The position numbers and the translations under genes were made by a program. 64,000 bases of DNA. Origin: JAITVM01 sp031551135. Lineage in GTDB: Bacteria > Bacillota > Clostridia > Lachnospirales > JAITVM01. The notes below the pieces were generated by a model that was not told the DNA's origin, did no database searches, and saw only the letters and a list, made by a program, of their open reading frames with translations. Location of the stretch: contig JAVBOA010000004.1 of NCBI GenBank assembly GCA_031551135.1, positions 62,001 through 126,000 of the forward strand, given 5' to 3'. This document shows, one piece after another, positions 7,675 to 16,990 of the stretch (positions are counted from its first letter, which is position 1; each line of letters begins with the position of its first letter).

Positions 7675-8787
7675 GATATATGCTCTTGTAAATTTTTCTA
7701 TATCTAAAAGTCTTTTGTATGAATAATCAAAAAAGCGTTTAAAAGATTCGCAATAGTAGTTTAATTCAAGTTCGCCGTTAAAAAAATCTCTGTCACGGCG
7801 GCATCCACCCCGGCAAAGCGAAAAATAATTGCAATTATTACATTGCGGCACGATATTTTTCGAGTTCTTTATAAAATTTATTTCATCGCATTTCTTGTCC
7901 AAAAAATCAAATCCGTCTGACATATTTCCAAGTTTATATTCATCAACGGCATAAAAATCGCAAGGAAAAACAGAACCGTCTGCTTCAATTAAATATTGAG
8001 AAGAGCAATGTCCGTTCATATTGCACGATTCCGGCGGATAACCCCTAAGCATCCAAATAAGATTATCAAAATATCTTATCGAAAGTAATTTTCCGTTCAT
8101 AATATTTGCGTAATAGAGGTCAAAAAGATCGCACAAAAATTTTCCGTAAATATGCGGAGTTAGGGAGTGCGGAAATTGTCCGCGGGTTTCGCCAAGCGGG
8201 TCTAGGCAAGGAATGTACTGTTGATATATAAAATTGTTGCGCATAAAGAAATTAAAGACCTTATTAATATTTTTTGCCAAATTTGATGTAACAACCGTCA
8301 AAACATTGAATTCCACGCAATTGCTCGAAAAAAGCTGTGCAGTGTGCATTATCTTCGAATAAGTTCCGTTTTTTTTACTGTCGATCCGCAATTCATCATT
8401 TACATCTTTTATTCCGTCCAACGACAAGCCCACTAGGAAATTATTTTTTTTAAAAAACTCAACCCAATCCCGGTCAATTAAGATTCCGTTTGTTTGAATA
8501 GTATAGCCGATTGAAAGCTTTTTATGATTATTGGAATTTACAATATCAATTAATTTTTTATAAAACTCAAGCCCCGCCAAAGTCGGCTCACCGCCTTGAA
8601 ATGCAAATGTACAAGAATGTTCGGCTTTTTGGAGAGCCTTTTCGGCTATCAAATTAAATGTTTCAGTACTCATCATTCCGTAAGACGCTACGCTGCGTTT
8701 ATTCGTTTCGTCTTCATAAAAACAGTATTTGCACCGAAGGTTACAACTTCCCGATACAGGCTTTATCAATATATGTAAAGGCGGCAT
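7672..8787 (-). CDS. radical SAM/SPASM protein, anaerobic sulfatase-maturase (anSME) type
   Basis: The 371 residues match the anSME family length. The radical SAM cluster is CNLRCKYC (Cys 15, 19, 22), in the KPVSGSCNLRCKYCFYEDE context typical of anSMEs, and FQGGEPTLAGLEFY follows. A C-terminal SPASM region carries CNMNGHCSSQYL, CDFY, CNNCNYFSLCRGGCRRDRD and YYCESF, consistent with two auxiliary [4Fe-4S] clusters. Known members convert a Ser or Cys in a sulfatase to formylglycine, and relatives mature peptides. No sulfatase or obvious precursor peptide lies nearby, so the substrate is open. ATG 8787 follows GGAG with eight bases between. The longer TTG start at 8802 overlaps that site. Confidence 0.85.
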   Translation of the reverse strand: MPPLHILIKPVSGSCNLRCKYCFYEDETNKRSVASYGMMSTETFNLIAEKALQKAEHSCTFAFQGGEPTLAGLEFYKKLIDIVNSNNHKKLSIGYTIQTNGILIDRDWVEFFKKNNFLVGLSLDGIKDVNDELRIDSKKNGTYSKIMHTAQLFSSNCVEFNVLTVVTSNLAKNINKVFNFFMRNNFIYQQYIPCLDPLGETRGQFPHSLTPHIYGKFLCDLFDLYYANIMNGKLLSIRYFDNLIWMLRGYPPESCNMNGHCSSQYLIEADGSVFPCDFYAVDEYKLGNMSDGFDFLDKKCDEINFIKNSKNIVPQCNNCNYFSLCRGGCRRDRDFFNGELELNYYCESFKRFFDYSYKRLLDIEKFTRAYI

Positions 8788-9169
8788 TTCATCACGCTCC
8801 AAAGTAAATAATTTTTTTCTTTAAAAAAATTATAACAGAAAAACAATTTTTATTATATAGCGGTCTGATTTTTTTCTGGCTATATATACTAAATGTATTT
8901 TATTTTGCAGGGGCGTGCCTTGCAGATATATGCGGACAGGGAATTAAATAAGGAAATTCAGCTTAGTTAAAGATTCTACAAGTTGGAATATACTTTTTTA
9001 CCAATAACAGTAAATCAAATTTCTAACAAAAAGTAGTTAATTCAATAATCATTTTATACGATAAATATTTATAAAATTATTTTAATAAAGTAAAAAAATT
9101 ACAGCAGATACTAAATGTGCAAATGATTAATGATTTAAAACTATATTTTGCTCAACAACTCTCTGCGAT
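8788..9169. other. long AT-rich gap between the divergent radical SAM and hydrogenase genes
   Basis: No credible ORF is present. The copy of the motif TATAGCGGT(C/T)TG-ATTTTTT at 8856-8876 recurs at 41964, 43720 and 56275. The rest is AT-rich and presumably holds the promoters of the two divergent genes. Confidence 0.4.
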
Positions 9170-9287
9170 TAATACTATTTTCATTATAAAGGATAGAAAA
9201 AAATATTTCATTTCGCGCTAGAAACATTGCGCGAAACGCTCCGCTGTGAAAAATTTTTTTCTACTTATCAAAATGAAAATAGTATAA
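9170..9287. repeat. MITE-like repeat copy 4, full length
   Basis: The 112-bp element (9173-9284) is in reverse orientation relative to copy 2 and flanked by TAA on both sides (9170-9172, 9285-9287). It lies in the 5' region of the hydrogenase-like gene. Confidence 0.92.
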
Positions 9288-9329
9288 CTTGTTCATTGGA
9301 TGATAAAGAAAAAGGTGGTATATTTATTT

Positions 9330-11045
9330 ATGAGAACACTTGTAAATAACGACTTGGATAAATGCGTTGGATGTAACAGATGCGTTAGAGTATGCCCGGT
9401 TGACGAAGCAAATATATCCGTAGAAGAAAACGGTCGTTTGATAGTTAAAATAGATAATGAAAAGTGTATAGCTTGCGGAGCTTGCATTTCTGCATGTAAA
9501 CATGAATCGAGATATTATACGGATGATACGAAAAAATTTATAAATGATTTGCAGAACGGACAAAAGATATCAATGTTTGCGGCGCCGGCTATCAGGGCGA
9601 ACGAAAAAGATTGGGGCAGATTGATAACTTGGCTTAAAAACATGGGAGTAAATAAAATTTACGATGTTTCCTTAGGCGCTGATATTTGTACATGGGCGCA
9701 TATCAGATATATTCAGAAAAATAAAGTAGATTCTTTGATAACACAACCTTGTCCTGCGATAGTAAACTATATATTATTACATAAAACAGAATTAGTTAAA
9801 AATCTTTCACCGATACATTCTCCAATGCTTTGCACTGCGGTATATATGAGAAAATATGAAAAAGTTACCGAAAAAATTGCCGCTCTTTCGCCTTGTATAG
9901 CGAAGGCGCATGAATTTGATGCGACTGACCTCGTTAGTTACAATGTGACTTTCAAGTCATTGTTTAAATATATAGAAGAAAATAGAATTGTTTTGCCTAC
10001 CGAAGTTTCCGGATTCGACCATTATGAATCGGCATTGGGCGGAGTTTATTCGCAGCCCGGCGGCTTAAAAGAGAATATTGAATTTTTTCTTGGCAAAGCA
10101 TTGCGCGTGGATAAATCCGAAGGGCAAGCTGTTGTTTATAAAGCGATAGACGAGTTTGCTCATGAAGACCCAAGAAATCTTCCGGCAGTTTTTGACGTTT
10201 TGAATTGCCAAGAGGGATGCAACCTCGGCACGGGCTGTAAGCACAATAAAAGTATTTTTGACATAAACCGAACAATGCAGCAGGTTAGGCAGAAAGCGGT
10301 CGAAAACAGAGACCAAGAGTATTTTGAGGAGCTTTATAATACCTATGACGAGATTTTGAAATTGAATGATTTCGTAAGACATTATACAGCTTTGCCTGTT
10401 AAAAAGATACATATTACAAATTCTGATATAGAGCAAGCGTTTTTAAAACTAGGCAAAGATGATGAGGATTCGAGAATATTTGATTGCGGAGCGTGCGGCT
10501 CGGAAACTTGTTTCGGAATGGCCGAAAAAGTAGCAAAAGGGATTAATACTCCGTTAAATTGTATGCAAAAAATGTGTAATGATATGCAGTCGGAAAAAAT
10601 TCAGTCATTAAATATTCAAAGAGAAAATTTATCGAATATTGATACTATTTTAAATGATGTCTCGCATATAAAAACAATGGCTGACAAAATAGTTTCCGAC
10701 GTTGCAGATGTAACAGAATCTATCAGCCAATATAACCGAATGGTTGCCGATATTAATAAAATATCCATGCAAATAAATATTATTTCGATTAATACTTCTA
10801 TCGAGGCGGCAAGAGCAGGCGAGCACGGAAAATCATTTTCTGTCGTGGCATCGGAGATTCGGAATCTTGCAAAGAATTCCAAAAAATGTGTCGATAGTAC
10901 GACAGACGCGTCCAGAACCGCAAATACGGCGATTGGCAGTATTAACGATAAGGTTCAGCTTATCAATCAAGCCATTACAAAATCTTATGAAGATGTAAGC
11001 AATATTTCTGAAAATACAAGAACTTTGGTTGAAGTAGAAAATTAA
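9330..11045 (+). CDS. [FeFe]-hydrogenase-like sensor fused to a methyl-accepting (chemoreceptor) signalling domain
   Basis: The 571 residues read as four modules. An N-terminal 2[4Fe-4S] ferredoxin domain contains CVGCNRCVRVCP and CIACGACISACK. An H-cluster domain follows with three altered loops: L1 is TQPCPA (Cys 141; the proton-relay Cys is a Pro), L2 is SPCIAK (Cys 189) and L3 is NCQEGC (Cys 293, 297). Next is a CGACGSETC...C Fe-S module. The C-terminus is coiled-coil with the receptor hairpin core IEAARAGEHGKSFSVVASEIRNLA. No membrane segment is seen, so this looks like a soluble receptor. The layout matches sensory group C hydrogenases of the chemoreceptor-linked type, which probably sense H2 rather than turn it over quickly. 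I chose ATG 9330 after AAAGGTGG; ATG 9300 has no ribosome binding site. Confidence 0.85.
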   Translation: MRTLVNNDLDKCVGCNRCVRVCPVDEANISVEENGRLIVKIDNEKCIACGACISACKHESRYYTDDTKKFINDLQNGQKISMFAAPAIRANEKDWGRLITWLKNMGVNKIYDVSLGADICTWAHIRYIQKNKVDSLITQPCPAIVNYILLHKTELVKNLSPIHSPMLCTAVYMRKYEKVTEKIAALSPCIAKAHEFDATDLVSYNVTFKSLFKYIEENRIVLPTEVSGFDHYESALGGVYSQPGGLKENIEFFLGKALRVDKSEGQAVVYKAIDEFAHEDPRNLPAVFDVLNCQEGCNLGTGCKHNKSIFDINRTMQQVRQKAVENRDQEYFEELYNTYDEILKLNDFVRHYTALPVKKIHITNSDIEQAFLKLGKDDEDSRIFDCGACGSETCFGMAEKVAKGINTPLNCMQKMCNDMQSEKIQSLNIQRENLSNIDTILNDVSHIKTMADKIVSDVADVTESISQYNRMVADINKISMQINIISINTSIEAARAGEHGKSFSVVASEIRNLAKNSKKCVDSTTDASRTANTAIGSINDKVQLINQAITKSYEDVSNISENTRTLVEVEN

Positions 11046-11059
11046 ATCCTAAAATATAA

Positions 11060-11096
11060 AAAACTGCGTTTACCTTAATCGGGAACGCAGTTTTTT
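11060..11096. terminator. bidirectional terminator between the hydrogenase-like gene and degV
   Basis: AAAACTGCGTT pairs with AACGCAGTTTT. T-rich on both strands, it can end both convergent genes. Confidence 0.85.
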
Positions 11097-11104
11097 ATAA
11101 TATA

Positions 11105-11989
11105 TTAATTTATAAAATTTGTATATTTCGGAACAAACGCAATGCCGACTGCACCCATACCTGTATGCGAACCAATCGTTACACCAACATTGAAAGGCGG
11201 TATATCAAATTTAATTCCGTATTTTTCGGTAACTACTTTTTGCAGTTCGAGAGCCTCGTTTACACATTCTGAATTTAGCGAAGAAAAGTTATACTTGTTT
11301 ATATCAAGTTCAATATATTTATTTATATATTTCGAAATTTCAGAAATTGATTTTTTTCGGCCGTGGCATTTTGCAACAGGTAATAATTCACCATCATTTA
11401 AAATAATAATCGGTTTAATATTAAGTATGGATGAAGCCAAAGCAGATGCTTTTCCGACACGTCCGCCTTTTTCGAGATATTCCAAAGAATCTACGGTAAA
11501 AACCAATCTTGTTCCTTCAATCATTTTATACATTGTTTTTACTAAAGTGTCAAAATCTACACCCGCATCACGCATTTTTATAGCTTCGATAACCAAAAGC
11601 CCCTGGCCGGCTGTGGCTTGGCACGAATCGATTATTTCAATTTTTCTGTCTTTATAGACCTCGAGCAAAACGGATTTTGCATTTAATGCGGAAACAGATG
11701 AGCCGCTGAATTTTGATGATATACATATACAAACTACATCCATGCCTTCTTTTAAACTAGGCTTGAAAATATCTATATAATCCTGCACAGACGGCAAAGA
11801 AGTTTTTGGAATAGCATGCTCATCTCTGAGCTTTTTATAAAAATCATCGTTTTTTAATTCTGCGCCTTCTTTTAGATATTTTTCTTGGTCAAACGAAATA
11901 TAAAAAGGAACTTTTCCGATATCATTCTGCGCACAATACTCTTCGCTGAGATCGCAAGAACTGTCAGAAATTATTTTGTATGATGCCAT
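11105..11989 (-). CDS. DegV family protein (fatty-acid-binding)
   Basis: The 294 residues match the DegV family, which binds a fatty acid; in Firmicutes relatives serve as FakB subunits of fatty-acid kinase. The family hallmarks are ISDSSCDLSEEY at the N-terminus, KTSLPSVQDYIDIF, the SSKFSGSS loop, IEIIDSCQATAGQGLLV and the C-terminal IGSHTGMGAVGIAFV. Start ATG 11989 follows GGGAGGTAA. It is a single gene, convergent with the hydrogenase-like gene. No fakA-like kinase is in the window. Confidence 0.92.
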   Translation of the reverse strand: MASYKIISDSSCDLSEEYCAQNDIGKVPFYISFDQEKYLKEGAELKNDDFYKKLRDEHAIPKTSLPSVQDYIDIFKPSLKEGMDVVCICISSKFSGSSVSALNAKSVLLEVYKDRKIEIIDSCQATAGQGLLVIEAIKMRDAGVDFDTLVKTMYKMIEGTRLVFTVDSLEYLEKGGRVGKASALASSILNIKPIIILNDGELLPVAKCHGRKKSISEISKYINKYIELDINKYNFSSLNSECVNEALELQKVVTEKYGIKFDIPPFNVGVTIGSHTGMGAVGIAFVPKYTNFIN

Positions 11990-12277
11990 TATTTACCTCC
12001 CGAAATTTGATTTATAGCAATTCTATAAAACATTATTATCGAATATAAAAATTTTTGTTTAATATCAAAAACTACATCGAAGTAGATAAGAAGCTTAAAA
12101 AAACGCAGTTTCTGGTTTTCCGGCGTCGATTCTAGTATACCATATTGATATTAGTTGTCAAATTTATATCGAATCAAAAATCTTTTAGGTTTACAGCGTT
12201 TTCAAATTTTATAAAATATAATATAATTAATGAAAATAATGTTGAAATTCTTTTACTACAATATAGGAGTTTTTATT

Positions 12278-14425
12278 TTGGATAAAATTTTAGTTATAGC
12301 GGAAAAGCCTTCGGTCGGCAGAGACATTGCCCGGGTTTTGAAATGCGATAAAAAAAGCGACGGATATTTATATTCCGAAGAATATGTTATTTCTTGGGCA
12401 ATCGGACATTTAGTCACGCTGAAAAATCCCGAAGATTATGACAGCAAGCTTAAATCGTGGCGATTTGAGACTCTTCCGATTCTGCCGGAAAAAATTGAGC
12501 TGAAGTCGATTAAAACAACCGAAAAACAATTGAAAATTCTCCGTAAATTGATGAATGACAAAGAGATTTCATCAATCGTTTGCGCTACGGACAGCGGACG
12601 CGAAGGCGAATTGATTTTCAGATATATTTACGATATTTGCAAATGCAATAAATCTGTAAAAAGGCTTTGGATATCGAGTATGACCGATAAAGCGATTATG
12701 GACGGGTTTAAAAATCTAAAAGATTCTTCCGAATACGATAATCTTTATAAATCGGCGAAATGCCGTTCCGAGGCGGATTGGCTTGTCGGAATAAACGCAA
12801 CGCGCGCTTATACTTTGAAATACAAAGCACTTTTGAGTATTGGGCGTGTACAAACTCCGACGCTTTGTATGATTTGTGAGCGGCAAAAAGAAATAAACGC
12901 TTTTGTCCCAAAGGAATATTTTGAAATAAAAGCCGAATTTGAAAAATACGAAGGTCTGTATTTTGATAAAAAAACAAACGAAAGTAAAATCGAGGATAAA
13001 TCTAAAGCCGAAGAAATTTTGGAAAAAATAAAAAATCAAATCGGAACAGTCGAAAATATAGAAAACGAAGAAAAGAAACAGCCGCCGCCGCTTTTGTACG
13101 ATTTGACAGAGCTTCAGCGGGAATGTAACCGCAAATTCGGATATTCCGCAAAAGATACCCTGGCGATAGCGCAGGAATTATATGAGAAGAAAAAATTAAT
13201 TACATATCCGAGAACAGACAGCAGATATTTAAGCGACGATATGATTATAAAAATAAAAAATATTCTGAACCGTATTAAAAATGTTCAGCAATATGAAATC
13301 TATGCAAATTATGTTTTGAGCTTGGAAAAATTGCCGATAACGAAAAGAATTGTTGATAATTCGAAAGTAACCGACCATCACGCAATAATCCCGACGGATA
13401 ATAATATAAATGTCCAAAGGCTGAACGCTAAGGAATACAATGTTTTTAATTTAATTGTCCGAAGGTTTTTGGCGGTTTTTTATCCGAATTATATTTATAA
13501 TGTATGTAAAATTACAACCACGGTTCTCGACGAATCTTTTATGACAAAAGGCAATACGATAATAGCTTTGGGATATATGGAACTTTATAAAGATGAAAAA
13601 AATGAAAAAGATAAAGACGACGAAGTAATTATTCCGGAATTGAAAATCGGCGAAAAATATAATGTGACGAAACAAGAGCTTTTGGCGAAAAAAACTACAC
13701 CGCCTAAAAATTATACCGAAGCCACAATTTTATCCGCTATGGAAAACGCCGGACGTTTTGTTGAAGATGAAGAGCTGAAAGAAAAACTAAAATCATCGGG
13801 AATCGGGACTCCGGCAACGCGCGCGGCAATTATCGAAAGATTGATTGAAGTAAATTATATTGAGCGTAAAGGAAAGTCTCTTATACCGACCGAAAAAGGC
13901 ATGAAATTGATTGAGGTAGTCGCCGCAGAATTGAAATCGCCCGAAACCACGGGAAAATGGGAAAAAGGGCTGGATTCTATTTCTAAAGGAAATATGGATA
14001 CCGATAAATTTATGGGCTCAATAAAAAAATATGTTAATTTTTTAGTGAGTGACAGCAAAACAAAAAATGCCGATATCTTTTTCCCGACTGAAGAGTCAAG
14101 AAAAAAAACGAATCATGTTAATGCTTTGGGAAACTGTCCTCTTTGTGAAGACGGAAAGATTTTTGAAAACTCGAAGGCCTTTTTTTGCTCAAATTGGCGA
14201 AATGGGTGTAAATTTAATATTTGGAAAAATTGCTTGGAGAAATATGGGGTAAATCTTGACCAGAATATTTTGAAAAAATTATTGAAAAATAAAATTGTGG
14301 AAAAAATAGATTTAGTTCAGCCAAGCACCATGGAAAAATGTAAAGCTGATTTAATTATTAATTTGGAAATGAATGATAATTTGGAATTTATAAATTTAAA
14401 CCGCATTGAGCAGATTAATGATTAA
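12278..14425 (+). CDS. topB: DNA topoisomerase III (type IA)
   Basis: This type IA topoisomerase decatenates and relaxes negatively supercoiled DNA. Its 715 residues compare with ~727 in Bacillus. The Toprim motifs are IAEKPSVGRDIA and CATDSGREGELIFR. The active-site Tyr is Tyr 310 in ITYPRTDSRYLS, and SIGRVQTPTL precedes it. A C-terminal zinc-ribbon-like module carries NCPLCEDG...FFCSNWRNGCKF. The start is TTG 12278 behind AGGAG. The upstream in-frame ATG codons at 12230 and 12239 lack ribosome binding sites. The last 30 bases overlap the convergent gene 14396-14842. Confidence 0.94.
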   Translation: MDKILVIAEKPSVGRDIARVLKCDKKSDGYLYSEEYVISWAIGHLVTLKNPEDYDSKLKSWRFETLPILPEKIELKSIKTTEKQLKILRKLMNDKEISSIVCATDSGREGELIFRYIYDICKCNKSVKRLWISSMTDKAIMDGFKNLKDSSEYDNLYKSAKCRSEADWLVGINATRAYTLKYKALLSIGRVQTPTLCMICERQKEINAFVPKEYFEIKAEFEKYEGLYFDKKTNESKIEDKSKAEEILEKIKNQIGTVENIENEEKKQPPPLLYDLTELQRECNRKFGYSAKDTLAIAQELYEKKKLITYPRTDSRYLSDDMIIKIKNILNRIKNVQQYEIYANYVLSLEKLPITKRIVDNSKVTDHHAIIPTDNNINVQRLNAKEYNVFNLIVRRFLAVFYPNYIYNVCKITTTVLDESFMTKGNTIIALGYMELYKDEKNEKDKDDEVIIPELKIGEKYNVTKQELLAKKTTPPKNYTEATILSAMENAGRFVEDEELKEKLKSSGIGTPATRAAIIERLIEVNYIERKGKSLIPTEKGMKLIEVVAAELKSPETTGKWEKGLDSISKGNMDTDKFMGSIKKYVNFLVSDSKTKNADIFFPTEESRKKTNHVNALGNCPLCEDGKIFENSKAFFCSNWRNGCKFNIWKNCLEKYGVNLDQNILKKLLKNKIVEKIDLVQPSTMEKCKADLIINLEMNDNLEFINLNRIEQIND

Positions 14426-14842
14426 TTTTTCAAATTCTTCGCTAAAATTATAATTATCTTTATTCACTCGCTTTTTATTATGCTTTCGGCGTTTTACAAA
14501 AGTTCGGATTTCGCGGTTTATATGCCGCTCCAATAAAAGACGGTCAATATTTTCATCAGTGTAAACAAGACCGTTTTGATTTATCACCTTGGCTTTTTTC
14601 GAAAGTACAATAGACGCTAAACCGTAATCTTGAGTAACCAATACATCGTTTTTCTGGATTTTTGAAATTATGTAATAATCAGCCGAATCGTTAGCTTTGG
14701 ATACTGTCACCACAGAGCAATAATCATCTGATAAAATATGGCTTGTATCCATAACCATTGTAACGGGAATTTTATATTTTTTAGCGATTTTTTTAATGAT
14801 ATCTTTAACAGGGCACGCATCCGCGTCGACATATATAATCAT
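14396..14842 (-). CDS. YaiI/YqxD (DUF188) family protein
   Basis: The 148 residues start with the family signature IIYVDADACPVKDIIKKIAKK and contain VTMVMDTSH, VVTVSKANDSADYYI, DVLVTQDYGLA and the C-terminal RREIRTFVKRRKHNKK-like segment. The conserved acidic residues suggest a PIN/NYN-like nuclease fold, but no activity is established. The 3' end overlaps topB tail-to-tail by 30 bases, with no room for a separate terminator. The start is ATG 14842, with a weak AGG-containing site. Confidence 0.88.
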   Translation of the reverse strand: MIIYVDADACPVKDIIKKIAKKYKIPVTMVMDTSHILSDDYCSVVTVSKANDSADYYIISKIQKNDVLVTQDYGLASIVLSKKAKVINQNGLVYTDENIDRLLLERHINREIRTFVKRRKHNKKRVNKDNYNFSEEFEKLIINLLNAV

Positions 14843-14872
14843 AATATTAACCTGCTTTCTTTAAAAATGAAC

Positions 14873-14935
14873 TTATACTATTTCCCTTCTAAAGAACAAA
14901 AATTTTTTCCACACATTAAGTGGGAAATAGTATTA
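14873..14935. repeat. MITE-like repeat copy 5, shortened (57 bp)
   Basis: The element (14876-14932) runs from TACTATTTCCC to GGGAAATAGTA and is flanked by TTA on both sides. The TTTCCC end variant is shared with copy 10, so at least two end subtypes exist. It lies between the divergent YqxD-like gene and metA. Confidence 0.85.
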
Positions 14936-14966
14936 CAAAAAACAGTATACAACAAGGAGAGATTTT

Positions 14967-15884
14967 ATGCCACTAAAAGTGCCGGATAATTTGCCGGCAA
15001 AAGAGATTTTGAAAAATGAGAGTATTTTTATAATGGATGAAAGCCGAGCGTTTTCGCAGGATATTCGTCCGCTAAAAATCGTGATACTAAATTTAATGCC
15101 GAAAAAAGAAGAGACAGAAGTAGATTTATTACGCTCACTTTCAAATTCGCCGCTGCAAATTGATGTAACTTTCGCGCATATGGGTACGCATGAATCCAAG
15201 AATACATCAAAAGAACATCTTTCGACTTTTTATAAAGTGATTGATGATATTTCGCATAATAAATATGATGGTATGATAATTACCGGCGCGCCCGTCGAGA
15301 CTTTGGAATTTGATGAGGTCAGTTATATTGATGAGCTGAGGCGGATTTTTGAATGGAGCAAATCAAATGTCTATTCGACTTTGCATATTTGCTGGGGAGC
15401 GCAGGCGGCTCTTAACTATCATTATAATATAAAAAAATATCCGCTCGAAAAAAAATTATTCGGAGTTTTTGAGCATTACGAAGTTGGGAAACGAGTTAAT
15501 TTATTAAGAGGCTTTGATGATATTTTCTATGTTCCGCATTCCAGACATACCGAAATTAAAGAAGCGGATATTTTGAAGAATGAAAAATTAAATCTTGTTT
15601 GCAAATCAGACGAAGCCGGCGTTAATATCGTGACAGCAAAACGAGGTCGCCAGATTTTTATAGCGGGACATTTTGAATACAATGCGCAAACCTTGGCTAA
15701 TGAATATTTTCGAGATTTATCAAAAGGATTGGAAATCGAGATTCCGAAAAATTATTTTAGAGATGACGACCCGAAAAAAAATCCGATTGTAAAATGGAGA
15801 TCGCATTGCATGAATTTATATACAAATTGGCTTAATTACTATGTTTATCAAGAAACGCCTTACGATATTACAGCAATTAATTGA
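14967..15884 (+). CDS. metA: homoserine O-acetyltransferase of the MetA (HTS) family
   Basis: This enzyme acylates homoserine in the first dedicated step of methionine synthesis. The 305 residues match the family. The nucleophile is Cys 142 in LHICWGAQAA, with the partner His 235 and Glu 237 in FIAGHFEYN. Residue 111 is Glu (TGAPVETLEF). In characterised MetA proteins Glu111 favours acetyl-CoA and Gly111 favours succinyl-CoA, so an acetyltransferase is expected. Start ATG 14967 has AAGGAG upstream. No SAM riboswitch or T-box is visible in the short leader; only a mobile repeat lies there. Confidence 0.93.
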   Translation: MPLKVPDNLPAKEILKNESIFIMDESRAFSQDIRPLKIVILNLMPKKEETEVDLLRSLSNSPLQIDVTFAHMGTHESKNTSKEHLSTFYKVIDDISHNKYDGMIITGAPVETLEFDEVSYIDELRRIFEWSKSNVYSTLHICWGAQAALNYHYNIKKYPLEKKLFGVFEHYEVGKRVNLLRGFDDIFYVPHSRHTEIKEADILKNEKLNLVCKSDEAGVNIVTAKRGRQIFIAGHFEYNAQTLANEYFRDLSKGLEIEIPKNYFRDDDPKKNPIVKWRSHCMNLYTNWLNYYVYQETPYDITAIN

Positions 15885-15897
15885 AATGGGGGAAAAT

Positions 15898-16881
15898 ATG
15901 TACAGGATATTACTTGATGCGATGGGCGGCGACAACGCTCCCGAGGAAATAATCAAAGGAGCTTTATTGGCTTTGGAAAACAAGGAAATTTCAATTGTAC
16001 TTATTGGACGGCAGGAAGAAATTTTGCCTGTTTTAGAAAAATCGGAATACGATAAATCCCGAATAGAAATAATAAACGCCTCTGAAATTATAAAAAACGA
16101 AGACACTCCGACAATGGCGATTAAAGAAAAAAAAGATTCGTCGATTGTTGTGGGTTTGAATTTATTGAAATCGGGAGAATACGACGGTTTTGTTTCCGCC
16201 GGTTCTACCGGAGCTTTATTAACCGGCGCTACTTTGATTGTCGGCAGAGTGAAAGGAATCCTCAGACCGGCTTTGGGCACGCTTCTGCCTTTCCGAAACG
16301 GTTTTTCGCTTATGCTGGACAGCGGCGCGAATATGGATTGCAAGCCGGTTTATTTGGAGCAGTTCGCAAAACTCGGTTCTGCTTATATGCAGGCGGTTAT
16401 GAATCTGAATAAACCAAAGGTTGCGCTTGTAAATATCGGCTCGGAAAAAGAAAAAGGCAATGCGCTGACAAAAGAAGCTTACGGACTTTTGGAAAATGCA
16501 AATATTAATTTTGTCGGAAATATTGAGCCTCGTGATATTCCGGACGGAAATGTGGATGTTTTAATTTGTGATGGTTTTGTCGGCAATGTAATTTTGAAAT
16601 ATACGGAAGGACTGTCGATTTCACTTTTGAAAATCGTAAAAGCCGAAATGATGAAGAAAGCTCTTTATAAAGCCGGAGCTTTTTTGGCGAAAGGCGCGTT
16701 TGATAACGTTAAAAAAACAATGCAATATGATGATATCGGCGGCGCACCTTTTTTGGGGCTTACGGGTTTGGTTGTAAAAGCGCATGGTTCTTCGAATGCA
16801 AGAGCGATTAAAGGCGCAATAAATCAATGTTATTTAGCCGCGAAAAACTCATTGACCGATAAAATTTCGGAAGGATTTTAA
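15898..16881 (+). CDS. plsX: phosphate acyltransferase PlsX
   Basis: PlsX makes acyl-phosphate from acyl-ACP for phospholipid synthesis. The 327 residues contain ILLDAMGGDNAPEEIIKGA at the N-terminus, the SAGSTGALL block, LMLDSGANMDCKP and LICDGFVGNV(ILK), all family hallmarks. ATG 15898 follows TGGGGG. The frame is open to 15841, but that part overlaps metA. It is followed by acpP and rnc, a common Firmicutes order. Confidence 0.95.
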   Translation: MYRILLDAMGGDNAPEEIIKGALLALENKEISIVLIGRQEEILPVLEKSEYDKSRIEIINASEIIKNEDTPTMAIKEKKDSSIVVGLNLLKSGEYDGFVSAGSTGALLTGATLIVGRVKGILRPALGTLLPFRNGFSLMLDSGANMDCKPVYLEQFAKLGSAYMQAVMNLNKPKVALVNIGSEKEKGNALTKEAYGLLENANINFVGNIEPRDIPDGNVDVLICDGFVGNVILKYTEGLSISLLKIVKAEMMKKALYKAGAFLAKGAFDNVKKTMQYDDIGGAPFLGLTGLVVKAHGSSNARAIKGAINQCYLAAKNSLTDKISEGF

Positions 16882-16898
16882 AAAAATATATAAAATAC

Positions 16899-16927
16899 TT
16901 GTATTAATAAATTTTTTTTAGTATAGT
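16899..16927 (+). promoter_or_regulatory. promoter of acpP
   Basis: TTGTAT (16899-16904) and TATAGT (16922-16927) are separated by 17 bases, just after plsX and about 60 bases before the acpP start. Confidence 0.6.
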
Positions 16928-16990
16928 ATGAAATGTTAAGAAAAATAAAATGATTATTCGGTTTGCATTAAATATTAGGAGGAATTGTTA

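Noticed and set aside
8893..8970. 25-codon ORF in the gap before the hydrogenase-like gene
   Set aside because: No ribosome binding site and no recognisable product.
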